Shown one piece after another: positions 1 through 11,483 of a DNA stretch of 64,000 nucleotides; the first letter of the stretch is position 1; every line of letters begins with the position of its first letter. The position numbers were made by a program, and so were the translations under genes. This stretch comes from Pseudevernia furfuracea (Eukaryota > Ascomycota > Lecanoromycetes > Lecanorales > Parmeliaceae). The stretch lies in assembly GCA_022315425.1 (NCBI GenBank), contig JAIUPT010000032.1, positions 1,352,501 through 1,416,500 of the forward strand. The letters are read 5' to 3'. The notes under the pieces were generated by a model. That model worked only from the letters and a program-made list of their open reading frames with translations. It did no database searches and was not told the origin of the DNA.

Positions 1-790
1 GTCCATAAGAACAGGGTGGAAAGAAGGAGGGACAACATGGCAATCGGATGGGCGAAATGGTCCTGGCGGACTGTTTATGGGAAAGGATGTAAGGCTAGGA
101 ATGGACCCAGCAAATGCATTATGCAGCAGAGTATGTAATGCTCTTGGGTTGTGGGTGGGTGGGTGGCTGTCAGGCACCCAATTACGGAGCGGCCGTTAGG
201 ACATGACAGGCATAGTTTCTTCAGCGGCGATGCAGCATATATCTGGATGCGCAATGATTGGCTTCATGTTTCTTGAGTGTGTCATCAGCCCATGACAGAG
301 ATGTACCTAGAAGGATGAAGGTGCATATTGTTTGCAGCCAATCGGTGGTAGGTTATGATGTATTTGGTAAAGAAGGTTTCGATACGGCGGGTAAGGCTAG
401 TACGCTCCGATTTCTCATTGAGAATTTGAGAGGGATGAGTGTGTGGAGCGCTAATGCGGGTGCAAATACTTGGCTTCGGATCTATTTCCTCTTGCATGCA
501 TTTTCTCGCTTTTGCTGTGATAGGGGAAAAAACAAAAAGGAAAAAAAAAAAAGGAATCATTTGGCGGTGTACACACCTATGTACGGTAAAGCATGCTCGT
601 TTCGACTGAGGTTTTCCAAATAACTCTTGGGGTGCGACTCAATTAGGTCGTGGTTTGTTGTGCACAAGTTCTTAGCCGCCAGGATTATATTACGTGAGAA
701 CTCGTGTTCACAGCCTGCAGGAAACCTTGATTCATGGTTGCTGCCTATGTCCGCTGAACCTTCGCCGCTCCAGAAAGATCCACTCTATAA
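1..790. other. Intergenic, 3' flank of the MFS gene
   Basis: I see no gene here. Short open frames occur on both strands (for example 258-623 plus) but they lack conserved motifs, splice logic or sensible composition. An A-rich run lies near 528-553. The part next to 790 must hold the 3' UTR and poly(A) site of the minus-strand transporter that ends at 791. Confidence 0.6.
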
Positions 791-2821
791 TTACTTTTCA
801 AGCGATGTATTCGAAGATTGGTCCGAGCTGATGATCTTGACTCCATCCTCCGTGGGATCTTTCTCCAAATTCCAATGTCGTAGAGCTGGTCCCTTCCAGA
901 TCACCACACACAAGAGCATCGTGGCGAAGACGCAGAAGAACGCCATCATCCCAAAAAGCCTGTCTCCTCCATTAGCGTTTCGCTCTCAAGGCGCTTTGGG
1001 AGCACAGGTGACACCTACCAGCCAGCACTCACGGCACCCTGCCAAGGGAAGATGAAGAATGGTAAAGCAAGGGCCAAAATTTGTCGATAAACGTTCATGA
1101 TTACGGCGACCTCGAGCGGCGAGGTTTTGAAACATTCGATGACATAATTCACAGATATGGGGGTACTGTAACATGCGCCGAAGATGACGAGAAATGTGCC
1201 GAGAGCCAGGACCATGTAGTGAAGATGATACCTTCATAAGTCAGCTCTGAACTGGTATATGTGCAGATAATGCAGTAATGGCATACTGAATACCAGCTCC
1301 AAAAATTCCAAAGCCTATGGGAGAAGCGGCTGCGACGAGTAAGATTGGATAAAGGCGGTACTCAAGATGCCAGGCACCACCCCTACGACGAGATATCCAT
1401 AGAGGCACCCTGTCATTGAGTAAAGCGCCGCAAATTTGACATAGAACAAGACCAGCCCACTGGGAAAAGTTGACTGTATGTTCAACGTCAGTAGTCGAGG
1501 GATATTGACTGTTCTTGGAAATTAACCCACATTCTGCATTTTGATTCGGCGTGAAGCCGTAGCCTCCTACTTTTTCTGGCGTTTGTAAGAAGATTGAGAC
1601 GACTATTCCTAAGCCTACAGCGAATCCGTAGATGCAGACAACGAAGAAACCGACAATCATCGTAACTGGTGACAAGCCAATCTTCAACGGTGTAATATAA
1701 CGTTTGGCCTAACTAGTCAAAACCAGAGCATAGGGCTAGGATATCGCCAAATGACTTACTATGTGGGCGACCGTTGTCCGGGGCACAACCGCAGTCCCGG
1801 GAAAGAACGTCGCGATCCTGTTCGAGATGAACGAACTCGGGCGCTGAGGAAGAGGCTCAGACTCTTCATCCCTTCGGAAGCCCGTCTCTTCTAAGAAGAA
1901 GAATGCTGGAAATGTGAGTAAGGACGTGATTCCCAAAGTCTGGTTTTCATACCTAGAGGGATCGAGATAGCAAGTAGTGCAACTAGCCACCAGAAAACAT
2001 CAGGCCACGGCTTGGTATCGGCGATGAATCCACCGAAGACAGGCGCGGCGACCGCCCCAGCAAGAAGAGAAACCTCGAGCACGGTGAATGCTTTGCCCCT
2101 CTGATGGAGAAAGTAGAGGTCCATGATCAGACCGGCTGCCAGAATTGGAGGAACGCTCCCGAAAAGTCCTGCCAGCATTCGTGACATGACGAAAGGAATA
2201 TAGTCATTGGGACCAGTCATTAACGGGGCCCAGATATTGGATGCCAGCGAACCGAACAAAGACCAGAAGATAAGTGAGGATCGACCAATGATGGAAGAGA
2301 GCGGTATGAAGAGAAGTGGCCCACCCATCAGGCCTGCGACACCGGCGGAGATGGAATAAGATAGCTCGACCGGAGATTTATGGTAGTAGCTCGCTTGTCT
2401 GATATAGCTGTTTGCGGAGATTTGGTGAGTGTCATGATTGCGCGACAGACAGATCAAGTGTCACGTACGCAAGTTGGTGGACATTGACGGAAGCGATGCC
2501 GGCAAAGGATGCCAGGCAGACTGTACCGAAAAGGACATTTTTCTTCCTGAGAGACCAATTCTGGCGGTCGATATAAGCTTCTTACTCCCAGTGAAGTGCA
2601 GGATTCAACGCGTATGTACCAATGGATCATCCGGAGAAGGGCTCGGCTGTCTTTATGCAAGAAGGGTGAAATCAGCGAATGCCACGTGGAAAAAGGATTG
2701 TGATCATGTACGGGATCAGGCAAACACCATCCCCGGCAGTCCTCGATCTGTGCCTGGCTTTCTCTGCGCTCAAATCCAATGCCTCGGCACGAAAGCCTGA
2801 ATGGGCGGCTTTGGAATCCAT
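791..2821 (-). CDS. MFS transporter (DHA1-like, 12-TM), 8 exons, 545 aa
   Basis: This is a major facilitator of the drug:H+ antiporter type, so it should move a small molecule across a membrane; the substrate cannot be read. Minus-strand exons are 2712-2821, 2620-2650, 2469-2560, 1953-2407, 1760-1905, 1287-1708, 1019-1231 and 791-959. Every intron is 47-61 nt, begins GT and ends AG, and joining keeps one frame to a TAA at 791-793. The hydrophilic N-terminus runs into LIPQPS and DDPLNWS, the signature just before TM1 in this family. A long hydrophobic N-half follows, then a loop rich in charged residues (ETGFRRDEE), then the C-half with FGAGIQYHLHYMVLALGTF and a charged tail. The start at 2821 is set by an in-frame TGA five codons upstream. 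Exon 2 is only 31 nt. The N-terminal splice sites are the least certain part. Confidence 0.9.
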
Positions 2822-4713
2822 GAGTGGCGATGTTCACGTACTTTGGCGTGACGCAAGAAACTGGAGAGTGAAAAGAGGTTGACAGATGAAAAGCATTTGC
2901 GGGCTGCAAGTCTCCCTCATTAGCAGGGTGAGTAGTGAGGTAGTAGCGGAGTGATGTTGGATGATTGGCCACTGTGTTGGATATTCAGCGTCGCATTTGG
3001 CGTGCCGCCACGAGGAGCCCTAGCGGTCAGGGAGAGGTTAGAGGTTAGAGGTTAGAAGTAGCAAAGATGGCATGGCGGCATGGGACGGCATCGGAGAAAG
3101 CTGGGGTGGGGTGGTTGGCGCTCTGCTAAACCAATGGCGCGCTATTGTGTCCGGATCATTTCGTACTTGGTACAGTATTTTACTCGGCTCTAATGGCGGG
3201 TAGATAGGGATGGGTAGACTTGGATTGCAATTTTGATTATTATTATTCTTCATCAACGGTGATTTGCTTCCAGGCATCCTTCAAGGGTACACTGTAGACA
3301 AGCCATATCTCAGCAAGAAAGGATTCGAGTACTACTGTTAGTGTCGTGATCCGCAGGAGTTGCAAGATGGGATAAGTTCAAGCAGTAAAGTAGAAAAGAA
3401 GAGAGTAATCATTGCAATTGGACCTCGGATTCCATCGTCTGTCTGCCTGGATTGCAGGGATAAATTGCCTACAGCCTACAAGCTAGTACTAGTAGACCAT
3501 GTGGCGGTCTGTCTAGCTCGTTATGGCCCTAATACTAGTAGAGTACCTAAGCATGATTGATACAGAGTAGGTAGTATATAAAGTTAAAGTAAATGGTTTC
3601 ACAGCCTGCAGCCTGCAGCAGGTAGGAGGTAGTCGGTAATGAAAGTGGGAAAATAAAATGTGGTCATGGGTCAGCTTTTGGCCACGAGGGATCACTCGGA
3701 TGAATTACTGATCTAAGATTGAATAAGGAAGGAGATGATGCTTCTAAGCTCGCCGATCAAACTAAGCATCACTAGCGGTACGTACGGGGTCAGCCGCTAG
3801 GATGAAATGGGATGGGACGGTCCGAATGTCCCTACCTTACTTTAGATATTACGAGATTACTACGGAGTACTCCACCCACGACCCTTTACCTGAAGAATAA
3901 GGACTATGGTAACGTATCTTGCCAACAAGACATGTTGTCGCCGACAACCAAATGGCCCTCTTTATCCTCACTTTTTTTTTAAATCTTCATGTTTATTTTC
4001 CTTCGTTGATTATATACGTAATACGGCATGTAGGGAAGTAAAATTATTGTTACCCCTCCATTGGCGCGGTAGGAAAAGCAGGTCTCACCTCCTGCATAAA
4101 TGCACAAAGTTAAAATATTAATCCTGACTCAGCTTAGATGTTTTACCTGCTGAATCATTAGATTACCGTTTTGTATCCTTTTCATCCACTCACCTTCTTT
4201 GTAATTTCCATCCATCCATCCACTGGGCTGTCAAAGAGATTCATATCTAATTGTTTCATATGTAGAAGGGTTTTTTTTTTCTCTTTTTTTTTCCTTTTTT
4301 TAAAAAAAGAGCCAATGATGTTGTCCTCCTAAAATTAAATCCTCCTTCGATCTCCCCAATCACGAATCAGCAGTGGTGCAGTAGCGTTATTCCCACACCA
4401 CGAGGGTCCGCATCCTTCTCAGCCTCGACACCCTCTCCAATGCACCATTCACAATCGGGAGGCACAGCACCCACCCTCCATTCCCAAACTTCGAGTCCTC
4501 ACGTTGCAACTTTAACTTGCCCCTGCAGCTATGGGGACTATGCATAATGGCATAATGTCACCCTGAAGCAGTCTCACCGTCCCATGTTCCCGTTTCTCCC
4601 ACACGCTATCCGAACTGCCGATGTTGGCTACAGCGCCGCCTTGACCAGAATGACATCCTACTCCCAATCTTGCTGCATTATTCTCTCTGTTTCCCTTCAA
4701 TTCTTGGGCAGTC
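2822..4713. other. Intergenic between divergent MFS and rhodopsin-domain genes
   Basis: No supported gene lies here. The two flanking genes point away from each other, so this 1.9 kb should hold both promoters. It contains a CCAAT box at 3131-3135, T-rich tracts near 3969-3978 and 4270-4300, and a CT-rich stretch upstream of 4714, as is common before fungal start codons. Short open frames (for example 3906-4121) show no conserved features. Confidence 0.6.
3033..3053. repeat. Short tandem repeat, 7-bp unit x3
   Basis: Three perfect tandem copies of GAGGTTA lie in the MFS promoter region. They are probably slippage and no function is implied. Confidence 0.7.
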
Positions 4714-6145
4714 ATGGATCCTCAGGCGTTGGCTTTGCGCCCGGCAATTGGCCTTACGACGGATCACTCCAAGGCAATCTTTGGAACCACTATAACATTT
4801 CTCATACTGGCAACGATATTCGTCGCTCTACGAGCATGGGCCGGCAAATTACGACGAACTCCGTATCGCACCGATGATTATCTCGTTTTTGCGGCGCTAG
4901 TATGTTGAGATCCCAAAACGCTATCGAATGCCGCAAGCTGAAGCAAAGCGCAAACAGTTCCTCTACTATGGTCAAGCAGCCTGTACTCTCGTGCGTAAGT
5001 ATATGTACGGCAATGCTTCTCATGTCCAATGCTGATGACCACCAAAGAGCTTTTCCTGGGCGGTGCTGGACATCATGTCCAGGAACTTCATCCAAGGAAT
5101 ATCGAGCTCAGTCTCCAGGTCAGTCAAACTTCATTTGACCAATGCCCTATCGCAGCTCGCTGACTCTCAACTCGTGACGTAGATGCTCATTCCCCTTGCG
5201 ATACTTTACTCCATTGAGATGGCATTTATCAAATGCAGCATCTGTTTGATGCTCGTACGCATCTTCTTCATCAGGTCCTTCAGGTAATTCTTATCGCATG
5301 CACACGCATCATCGTTCGCAATTTGTTCATGATTTGACTCCAAACCTCGACAGGATGGCCGCTTATCTGGTCATGACCGTCACCATCATCTGGTCTGTAT
5401 ACGCCGCTCTTGGTACTTGGGTGCTTTGCACACCCATTGCCTTCAATTGGAATCCAATGATTCCCGGTGGACATTGCGCCGACCGTCAAGCAAGCTTCTA
5501 CACCATCGGTGTCCTCGATGTTGCAACCGACTGCCTCATCTTCCTGCTTCCTATCCCGATGATCTGGAATCTTCAGACAGCTTTGCGAAATAAGATTGGA
5601 TTAACTCTGATCTTTAGCATCGGTGTCGTGTATGTTGATATTTCTTTGCAATGCACTTCGCCGACAAATGCTGACACACCTTACCTCACAGATCCATCAC
5701 CATCAGCGGGCTCCGCGCCAAATCCACTCTCTCAATATCCTTCTCAGACTTTACCTATACCGGCGCTTTAGGCTTCATCTGGAGTCAGATAGAGCCCGGC
5801 ATCGGTCTAATCATCGCCTCCTGTCTTCTCCTGCGCCCAGTCCTCGACAAGATTATTCCGCACGGTCTCAAAATCACATCGAAGCGCTCCCCAAGACACA
5901 CCACCGATCGCACAGCCGCTAGCGAGCATACATTTCCTTTACGGGATGTGGACACAGGGAATACAACGACTACAGCGTTTGCGGGCGCAGGGTCAGAGCC
6001 TTCGCTAGAAGAGGGCTTGACAGGTCCTGGGTGGAAATATACGATGATGGATGATGACCGAGCCGTCACTCCGGCTAACGAAAGCATCAAGGTCGAGACG
6101 AGATGGGACATAGAGAGGCATGAGCGACAAGGCGCAGGGGTGTAA
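4714..6145 (+). CDS. Rhodopsin-domain (Pth11-like) integral membrane protein, 6 exons, 374 aa
   Basis: This is a fungal rhodopsin-domain membrane protein, the large family that includes Pth11-like putative receptors; ligand and signalling role are unknown. Exons are 4714-4899, 4958-4994, 5048-5118, 5183-5283, 5354-5629 and 5692-6145, joined by GT...AG introns of 53-70 nt in one frame to a TAA-less end at TAA-type stop following GAGV. Visible features in order: a first helix at about residues 20-42, the family motif RTDDYLVFAAL, a loop GGAGHHVQEL, helices with LYSIEMAFIKCSI, a loop with CTPIAFNW and a second cysteine in GGHCADRQ, then IGVLDVATDCLIFLLPIPMIW and a sixth and seventh helix. No CFEM domain precedes the helices. 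The cytoplasmic tail of about 100 residues is acidic and Thr/Ser-rich. Assignment to the family is firm and any function is inference. Confidence 0.88.
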
Positions 6146-6853
6146 ATATCGAATGATGAATTTTGGGGCTGTACAGTAAGGATGAGGGAACGAATTTTTC
6201 GGTGCTAATCTGTGTGCTTCACGAAAATGTCACCTGTTTCTAGATCTTGACAACGCCAAAATTTTTACGTTTGAGAAAAATGCGTAACGAATCTCGTCCG
6301 TCTCGGCTGCGGCGTCCGAGAAATCTTGGCCTCATCGACGGGATTTGCAGCAACCCATTATTGAACTAGCTTCAGACTCATCACAACCCAGCAATCCTAC
6401 ACCCACCAACGCCCTACAGTACAAGACAAAGTCGTCTTACCTCAAATTAATTCTGATTTGCAGACGATGAGGAACAACTCGTGTCAAACTGTCATGAAAT
6501 TTGGGCCTTGTACGCGGAAGTCGTGTTAGTTGACTGGGAGCGTAGGAGACATTGTCGGACACGGGATTCGATGCAGTGTGTCTCAACAGGCACCTCAGAT
6601 TGTCGGTGATGTACGTGCACAAAGAGACGGCAAAGTTCCAAGTCGATGGAACAAAGACATCTACCTGCCTCCCTTGACCATGACACTTTCAGGCCGTACC
6701 TCGACACTGTCACTCATGGCCCAAGCAATCCATGCCATGACACTTCCATGTCACTCGACACTATGGTACGAGCAATCCATATGGGCATCACCCTTCCTCC
6801 CTCTCTCTCTCTCCATTCACCCATCGCCCCTTTTCTAAACCCTCACCACCAAA
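6146..6853. other. Intergenic, upstream of the RING gene
   Basis: No gene is supported. Near 6716-6781 a short imperfect duplication occurs (two copies of an AGCAATCCAT-containing segment). The last 60 bases before the ATG at 6854 are pyrimidine-rich (CCCTCTCTCTCT), as in fungal 5' leaders. A 315-codon open frame at 6646-7593 runs from here into the next gene, but it is only a GC-driven alternative frame. Confidence 0.5.
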
Positions 6854-7154
6854 ATGCCTCCCCATCCAAACCCCCCACCGCCCACCACCCCCCTCCCACC
6901 CCTCACCACCCTAATCCATCCCTCGCAAATCCTCTCACTCTTCCGCACCAACCCACCCCGCGCCGCCCACTGGCACCGCCACTTCACCCACCTCTGGCAA
7001 GCAGCCCTCCACCCCCACCCCGAGGACCCAACATCGCAACAACGCGCCCGCCACCGACTAGCCACCCTAAGCCGCATAGTCGAAACCGCGCGGGAGAAAC
7101 ATCGCGCGAGGGTGCGGGCCAGAGAAGAAGCAGCAGCAACAACAGCACCAACAA

Positions 7155-7189
<35 letters not shown>

Positions 7190-7849
7190 CCAGCAACAAC
7201 AGCAACAACAGCACCAACAGCACCACCTCCCCCGCCAACCCCGCCGGCCGCACCCCCCCAAACCACGACCACAACAACCAGGACCCTCGCCCAGGCCGAC
7301 GTCGCGGCCGCGGGAACCCTCCTCCGCCTCCCCCGCCTCCCCGCCTCCCTCCGCCGCTGCCCCACGTGCAAGCGTCCCTACCGCCTCGGGACCGCCGCCG
7401 TCGACGCCGCATCCGGCTTCCACCGCCACCCGGTGCGCCTCTCCGCCTGCGGCCACGTCGTCTGCTTCGGCTGCGCGAGGGCGCTGCTGCGGTTTTTCTT
7501 GACCTGTGCGCGTTGCGGGGCGGAGGCAGGGAGGGGGAGGGGGATTTCCGAGGTGGGTGGGGGGGCGAGCGGTGCTGGTGGTGGAGAGGGTGAGGGAGAG
7601 GGACAGGGACGGGGTTTTGGTTCCGAGGGGCAGGGGACGGTTTCCGAGGGCGTTGGTGGGGGTGGAGATGGCGATGGAGGCGGTGGGGCGTTGACGCGCG
7701 GGGACGTCGAGGCCGCGTTGGCGTTGCTGGGTCTTGCGGGGAAGAGGTTCGGGATGGAGGACGTCGAGGCCGGTGTGGCGCTTCTGGACTCCCGGGCCGG
7801 CACTGAGGCGACGCTGGAGGATTACCTGCTGGCGGTTTTGCGACTGTAG
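6854..7849 (+). CDS. Intronless C3HC4 RING-finger protein, 331 aa
   Basis: This is a protein of unknown function with a RING-type zinc finger, so an E3 ubiquitin-ligase role is possible. The eight zinc ligands are C169, C172, C199, H201, C204, C207, C218 and C221, a textbook C3HC4 spacing. The N-terminus is Pro/Thr-rich, then comes a helical-looking module (about residues 16-90) with LIHPSQIL and a conserved tryptophan. An Ala/Thr run follows (about 93-143), then the RING, then a Gly/Glu low-complexity linker (about 223-279) and a C-terminal module (280-331). The N- and C-terminal modules resemble those of the gene at 14451-15052, which is my main reason for choosing this frame over two other long frames. 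The region is strongly GC-rich. No intron is needed, and the start follows a pyrimidine-rich leader with AAAATG. Confidence 0.75.
7127..7231. repeat. CAN trinucleotide repeat tract inside the RING gene
   Basis: About 100 bases of imperfect CAG/CAA/CAC repeats, read in the chosen frame as Ala/Thr. In the other forward frame they read as Asn/Ser, and on the opposite strand as Leu. Copy-number change here would alter the linker length, not the RING. Confidence 0.85.
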
Positions 7850-8400
7850 GGGCTGCGTGGTTGGGAAGGGAAGGAGGAGGAGGAGGAGGAGGAGAGGATG
7901 GATGGCTGGCTGGCAATGATGGGGATCGGAATGGAATCGAGCAAGGGGAGCAGGCGTCGTGGTACTTACAAAGACTGTGTTGGATCGTGGTTTTTTTCTC
8001 TTTCTCTTTCGCTTGCGTTCCCCCCATGTGTAGTAGACATGGACGTGGGTAGACGGTCAATTTCAATAGAGGTCGACGGGAAGGATAGAACACGTACGCA
8101 GTGAGAGCAGCAGCACACAATCCATTCGCCTCGTGCATAGATTCCCGGGTCGGTTTTTTTCTAATCTGCCACAAATTTTCTTCTTCCTAGTCAACGCCGA
8201 TCGGAGAGAAAAGTGACAACCCAACCCCAACGAAATCAATGGTTGTGTGGTCGGCCATGATGTGAGCTCGTGTGCTTTTTGACCCTACTTTCCGGCACTA
8301 CATACATACATTACTCGACAAACCCCTCTCTCTCTTACTCAGTGTAAGTAGATACACCAATCGCCCGACCGGCGCATCTCTCTCCGATCCATCCACCCAC

Positions 8401-8430
8401 CTCCTCCTGCTGCTGCTGCTGCTGCTACTC
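8401..8430. repeat. CTC/CTG microsatellite
   Basis: CTC units followed by about six CTG/GCT units in non-coding DNA. Confidence 0.85.
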
Positions 8431-8865
8431 CTCACCGAACAAACAAGTCCACCTCCGGCTTTCAGCTCCAGCCCCATCATCATCCCCCCCGAACGAACCC
8501 CAGGCGTCAGTCATAACCCGGAAAATCAACCCGGTCATTCTTCCGCACAACCTCGACGGCCCCCACACTTCCCACATGAACTGTCTCGAAACCGGACTCT
8601 CCCCGTAACACTTGTCGGTGCCGGTGCCTGCCTGTCCAGGTTCAGACCATCACGGAGATCCAGAGGGGTTAAAAAGCAGTTTCGTCGGGATTTTAAGCGG
8701 GAAGCCGGATGATGATTTTTTGCGGCACGGTGATGAGAAAAAGTGGCCAGGGACGGAGTTTTTGACGGGGATTTGGCGGGTGACGGGGTTGTATTGTATT
8801 GAATGGGTCTTGCAGACAGAAAGAGGCAGGGAGGGAGCCTGTGGCGTGTGTGCTTGGCTTGTTGC

Positions 8866-8866
<1 letters not shown>

Positions 8867-8908
<42 letters not shown>
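8867..8908. repeat. (GAT)14 microsatellite
   Basis: Fourteen uninterrupted GAT units, followed directly by a short CTCATG tandem. This would probably be a length-polymorphic marker. Confidence 0.9.
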
Positions 8909-9365
8909 ACTCATGCTCATGCTCATGCTGACTTCTGTCCGTTCGTCACGATGATAGGCATATGAGGGTTTCTGATCGTAGAAACAAAGGGTCTGACAAT
9001 GCTCAATGCGATGATGGGGGAGGATAAAAAAGGCGAGTTAGGTATGAGCCACCGGTGTCTGAAGGAAGGGTCGAGTCTGAAGGGTCGATGGTATTTGAGC
9101 CCGCCCATCTCCTGGAGGAGAATTGAGAGAAGTCGTACCTAGACCTCCGCCACCGCGACCTTGCTTGTGATACAGGGTTTTCCAAGGAGGAATCTGAGTC
9201 GGAACAAGCAGAGGCTCCAAACGAAGAGAGGGCGTCCGAGCCCGCTTGCTGGAATGCAACAAAAGCGAAACGTAACCCGTAAGAAAAAGCACAGGCTCTC
9301 TAGAACTACCACACGCCTATATTCCATCCATTCTTCTCGTACCACTAGTACCGTCTATCGCCCCT

Positions 9366-11483
9366 CTACCGCCTCGTTACCGCCCTGGCCCTCCACTCCC
9401 TCGCAATATCCTCATACCTCCAAAATTCCACCCCTTCCCTCTCCTTCAACCACCTGACCATCCTCTCCACCATCCCGACTACATGCGCCATACCGCTACA
9501 ATCCGGATGCAATATCAACGGAAACACAAAATCCCCTCCTTGGTCTTTCTCTCCCGATCCATTCTCCCACAGCCACTCAAAGCGATCTTTCCACATCTGC
9601 TCGACGAGACGCACGTCAACGTAGCCGTGGGAATTTGGGACGTGCGGTAAGTAGGAGAGGGGCTTCATGTCCTCCATGTACCAATTGCATGGGATTTCAA
9701 TGAGGGAGGTGCCAGTAGCGGTGGAGGTTGGGATGGGGGTTGGGTGCATCCAGGTTGCAGCGGGTTTGGAGAAGTCGGGAGGTTTGATGTGGGTGTCGAG
9801 GGGAGCGAGATATGGTTGAGAGTCGTGTGCGCAGAGGGAAGTGTCTGTTTCGGGGAGTTATTAGTTAAGAGATATGGTAGAAAAAGCGGATTCGGTGTTG
9901 GGGGTTCCATTAGACGCACCGTAAGAGAAGCCGTGCTCTACTAGGAGCTTTATCGTTGCTTCGCGTATTTGGTACAATGGAGCTCGGTAGCCGACAGGCT
10001 TCTTCCCTGTCAGCTTCGTAGCTAAATCAATGCATTTCTCAAGGACGTCTTTCTCTTGCTGCTCGGTCATCTGATATGCGCCCTGGACAACTGTTAGAGG
10101 AAGCTCCTAAGGTGAGTGAATCGGGTTAGCGTACTTCGTGCGAATATCCGTGCAAAGCAATCTCGCAGCCAGAGTCCTTGATGGCTTCTGTAGCTTCAGG
10201 GAAAGTTTCCATAGAGTGCCCGGGTAGGAACCAAGTGACCTTGTCAGCAATATCATGCTTCTTAAACAGCTTTACCAAGCGAGTCACTCCAATATTGCCG
10301 GCAAAAAAACCTTGCGAGTAATCCATTTTGTTATTAGCGTCATCCTTGCCTGTGCCCAGAAGACCTGATATGGCATCGAAATCCACGGAAAGCGCTACTT
10401 GCACTCTTCGTTTCGGAGGTGGTGGTGGCATTGCCACTGGTGAACCCTGTTTCGATTGTGCCGCTGATGATGAGGTCGCTGCGTTGGGTGTTGATTCGTG
10501 GTGCTTTACGATATCTGACACCTCTGGCTCCTTCCAGATCAATCTGCCCTCCATCCCTCCATCGACACTAATACACTCGCCAGAGATATGCCCCGCTGCG
10601 CGATGTGAGGCAAGGAAAGCCATTGCACATGCGACGTCTTCCGGTTTGGCAATCTTCCGAAGAGGTACGCTGTCGCAAACCTTGTCAGTTCAACTGTATG
10701 GGTAGATAAGCTCGTAACACTGAGTAAGGTGTGTAAGATACTTACGTAGCTTGTGCCTCTGCCCACATCTCCTTCGGGTCGTCAAGTCTCCCTTCAATCA
10801 GTGGCGTGTCGACCCAGCCAGGAGCAACAGCATTGATCCTCGCTTTGCCATTCAGCCTAACAATCTCGTTCTTGACCCCACGCACAAGCCCATACTGCAA
10901 GCCAGCCTTGCCTGAGGCATATTCCGTATGACCTGCTTGACCGAACTTGCCAGTCTCGCTACCCGTGACCACAATAGCAAGGTTTTCCAACTCCTTCCCA
11001 ACTTCTTTCTGGCATATGGCGGCTGACTGTAGAAAGTGTTTGATGGTAAGGAAGGTGCCTCGAATGTTGATATTGTATACCTCCTGCCAAAGCTCCAAGG
11101 GTATCTCCCAAATGGGATACTCATGGCTCTCATCTGTAATACCGGCATTGGCTACTAGTATATTGATTGGGCCGTGGTGGTCCCGGGCACTCTTCATGCA
11201 TGTCTTGATAGAATCCTCGTTCGAGATGTCCCCCTGGACTATGTGGAGGTTGCCGTCGGTATTCGAAAGAGAGCGATCAATAATTTTGCGGTCGTGAGCC
11301 GTGACCTTACAGCCTAGGGCTGGAAAGGAGATGATTCAGTATATAGTTTGCTCAAGAAACGGAGAGGGTCGACCCGTACTCACACAAGAACTCCCTCACA
11401 GCTTGGCTCCCAATGCCTCCAGCCGCTCCAGTAATGAAGACGTGGAGGCCTTCGAGTCTGAGAAATGATGCTGTGCTTGACAT
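9366..11483 (-). CDS. SDR-polysaccharide deacetylase (NodB) fusion protein, 5 exons, 616 aa
   Basis: One reading frame joins two enzymes. Minus-strand exons are 11384-11483, 10746-11319, 10135-10669, 9920-10082 and 9366-9844. Introns are 52-76 nt with GT...AG borders and the phases agree throughout. Residues 1-270 form a classical short-chain dehydrogenase/reductase: TGAAGGIG at 18-25 (NAD(P) binding), NAG at 91-93, catalytic Ser154, Tyr167 and Lys171 (YASGK), and the late family motif ending in SVDGG. A Ser/Pro/Gln-rich linker covers about 271-312. Residues about 314-616 are a NodB-type deacetylase: SVDFDA (Asp321, Asp323), HGYSHE (His398, His402) and RAPLY, of the intracellular PgdA/urate-type subgroup. 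There is no signal peptide, so a cytosolic or peroxisomal site is likelier than the cell wall. Exon 3 (10135-10669) runs uninterrupted from the SDR end into the deacetylase, so the fusion is not a splicing guess. Substrates are unknown. Confidence 0.9.

Larger units (their letters stand above)
7850..9365. other. Intergenic with microsatellites, between convergent genes
   Basis: This lies between the 3' ends of the RING gene (plus) and the fusion gene (minus), so it needs no promoter. A GAG/GGA run follows the RING stop codon at about 7872-7896. Open frames at 8272-8712 and 8612-8965 are built around the microsatellites (poly-Leu, poly-Asp) and show no conserved motif. I see no gene. Confidence 0.55.

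Noticed and set aside
258..623. 121-codon open frame on the plus strand
   Set aside because: No conserved residues, passes through an A-rich tract, and lies in the 3' flank of the transporter; looks like chance.
3033..3053. GAGGTTA tandem as a possible telomere-like repeat
   Set aside because: Only three units, not TTAGGG, and in the middle of gene space.
6984..8174. 396-codon minus-strand frame opposite the RING gene
   Set aside because: Arg/Pro/Leu low complexity that is just the complement of the GC-rich coding strand and its CAN repeat.
8272..8965. Two overlapping plus-strand frames with poly-Leu and poly-Asp
   Set aside because: Their content comes from the CTG and GAT microsatellites and there is no conserved domain.
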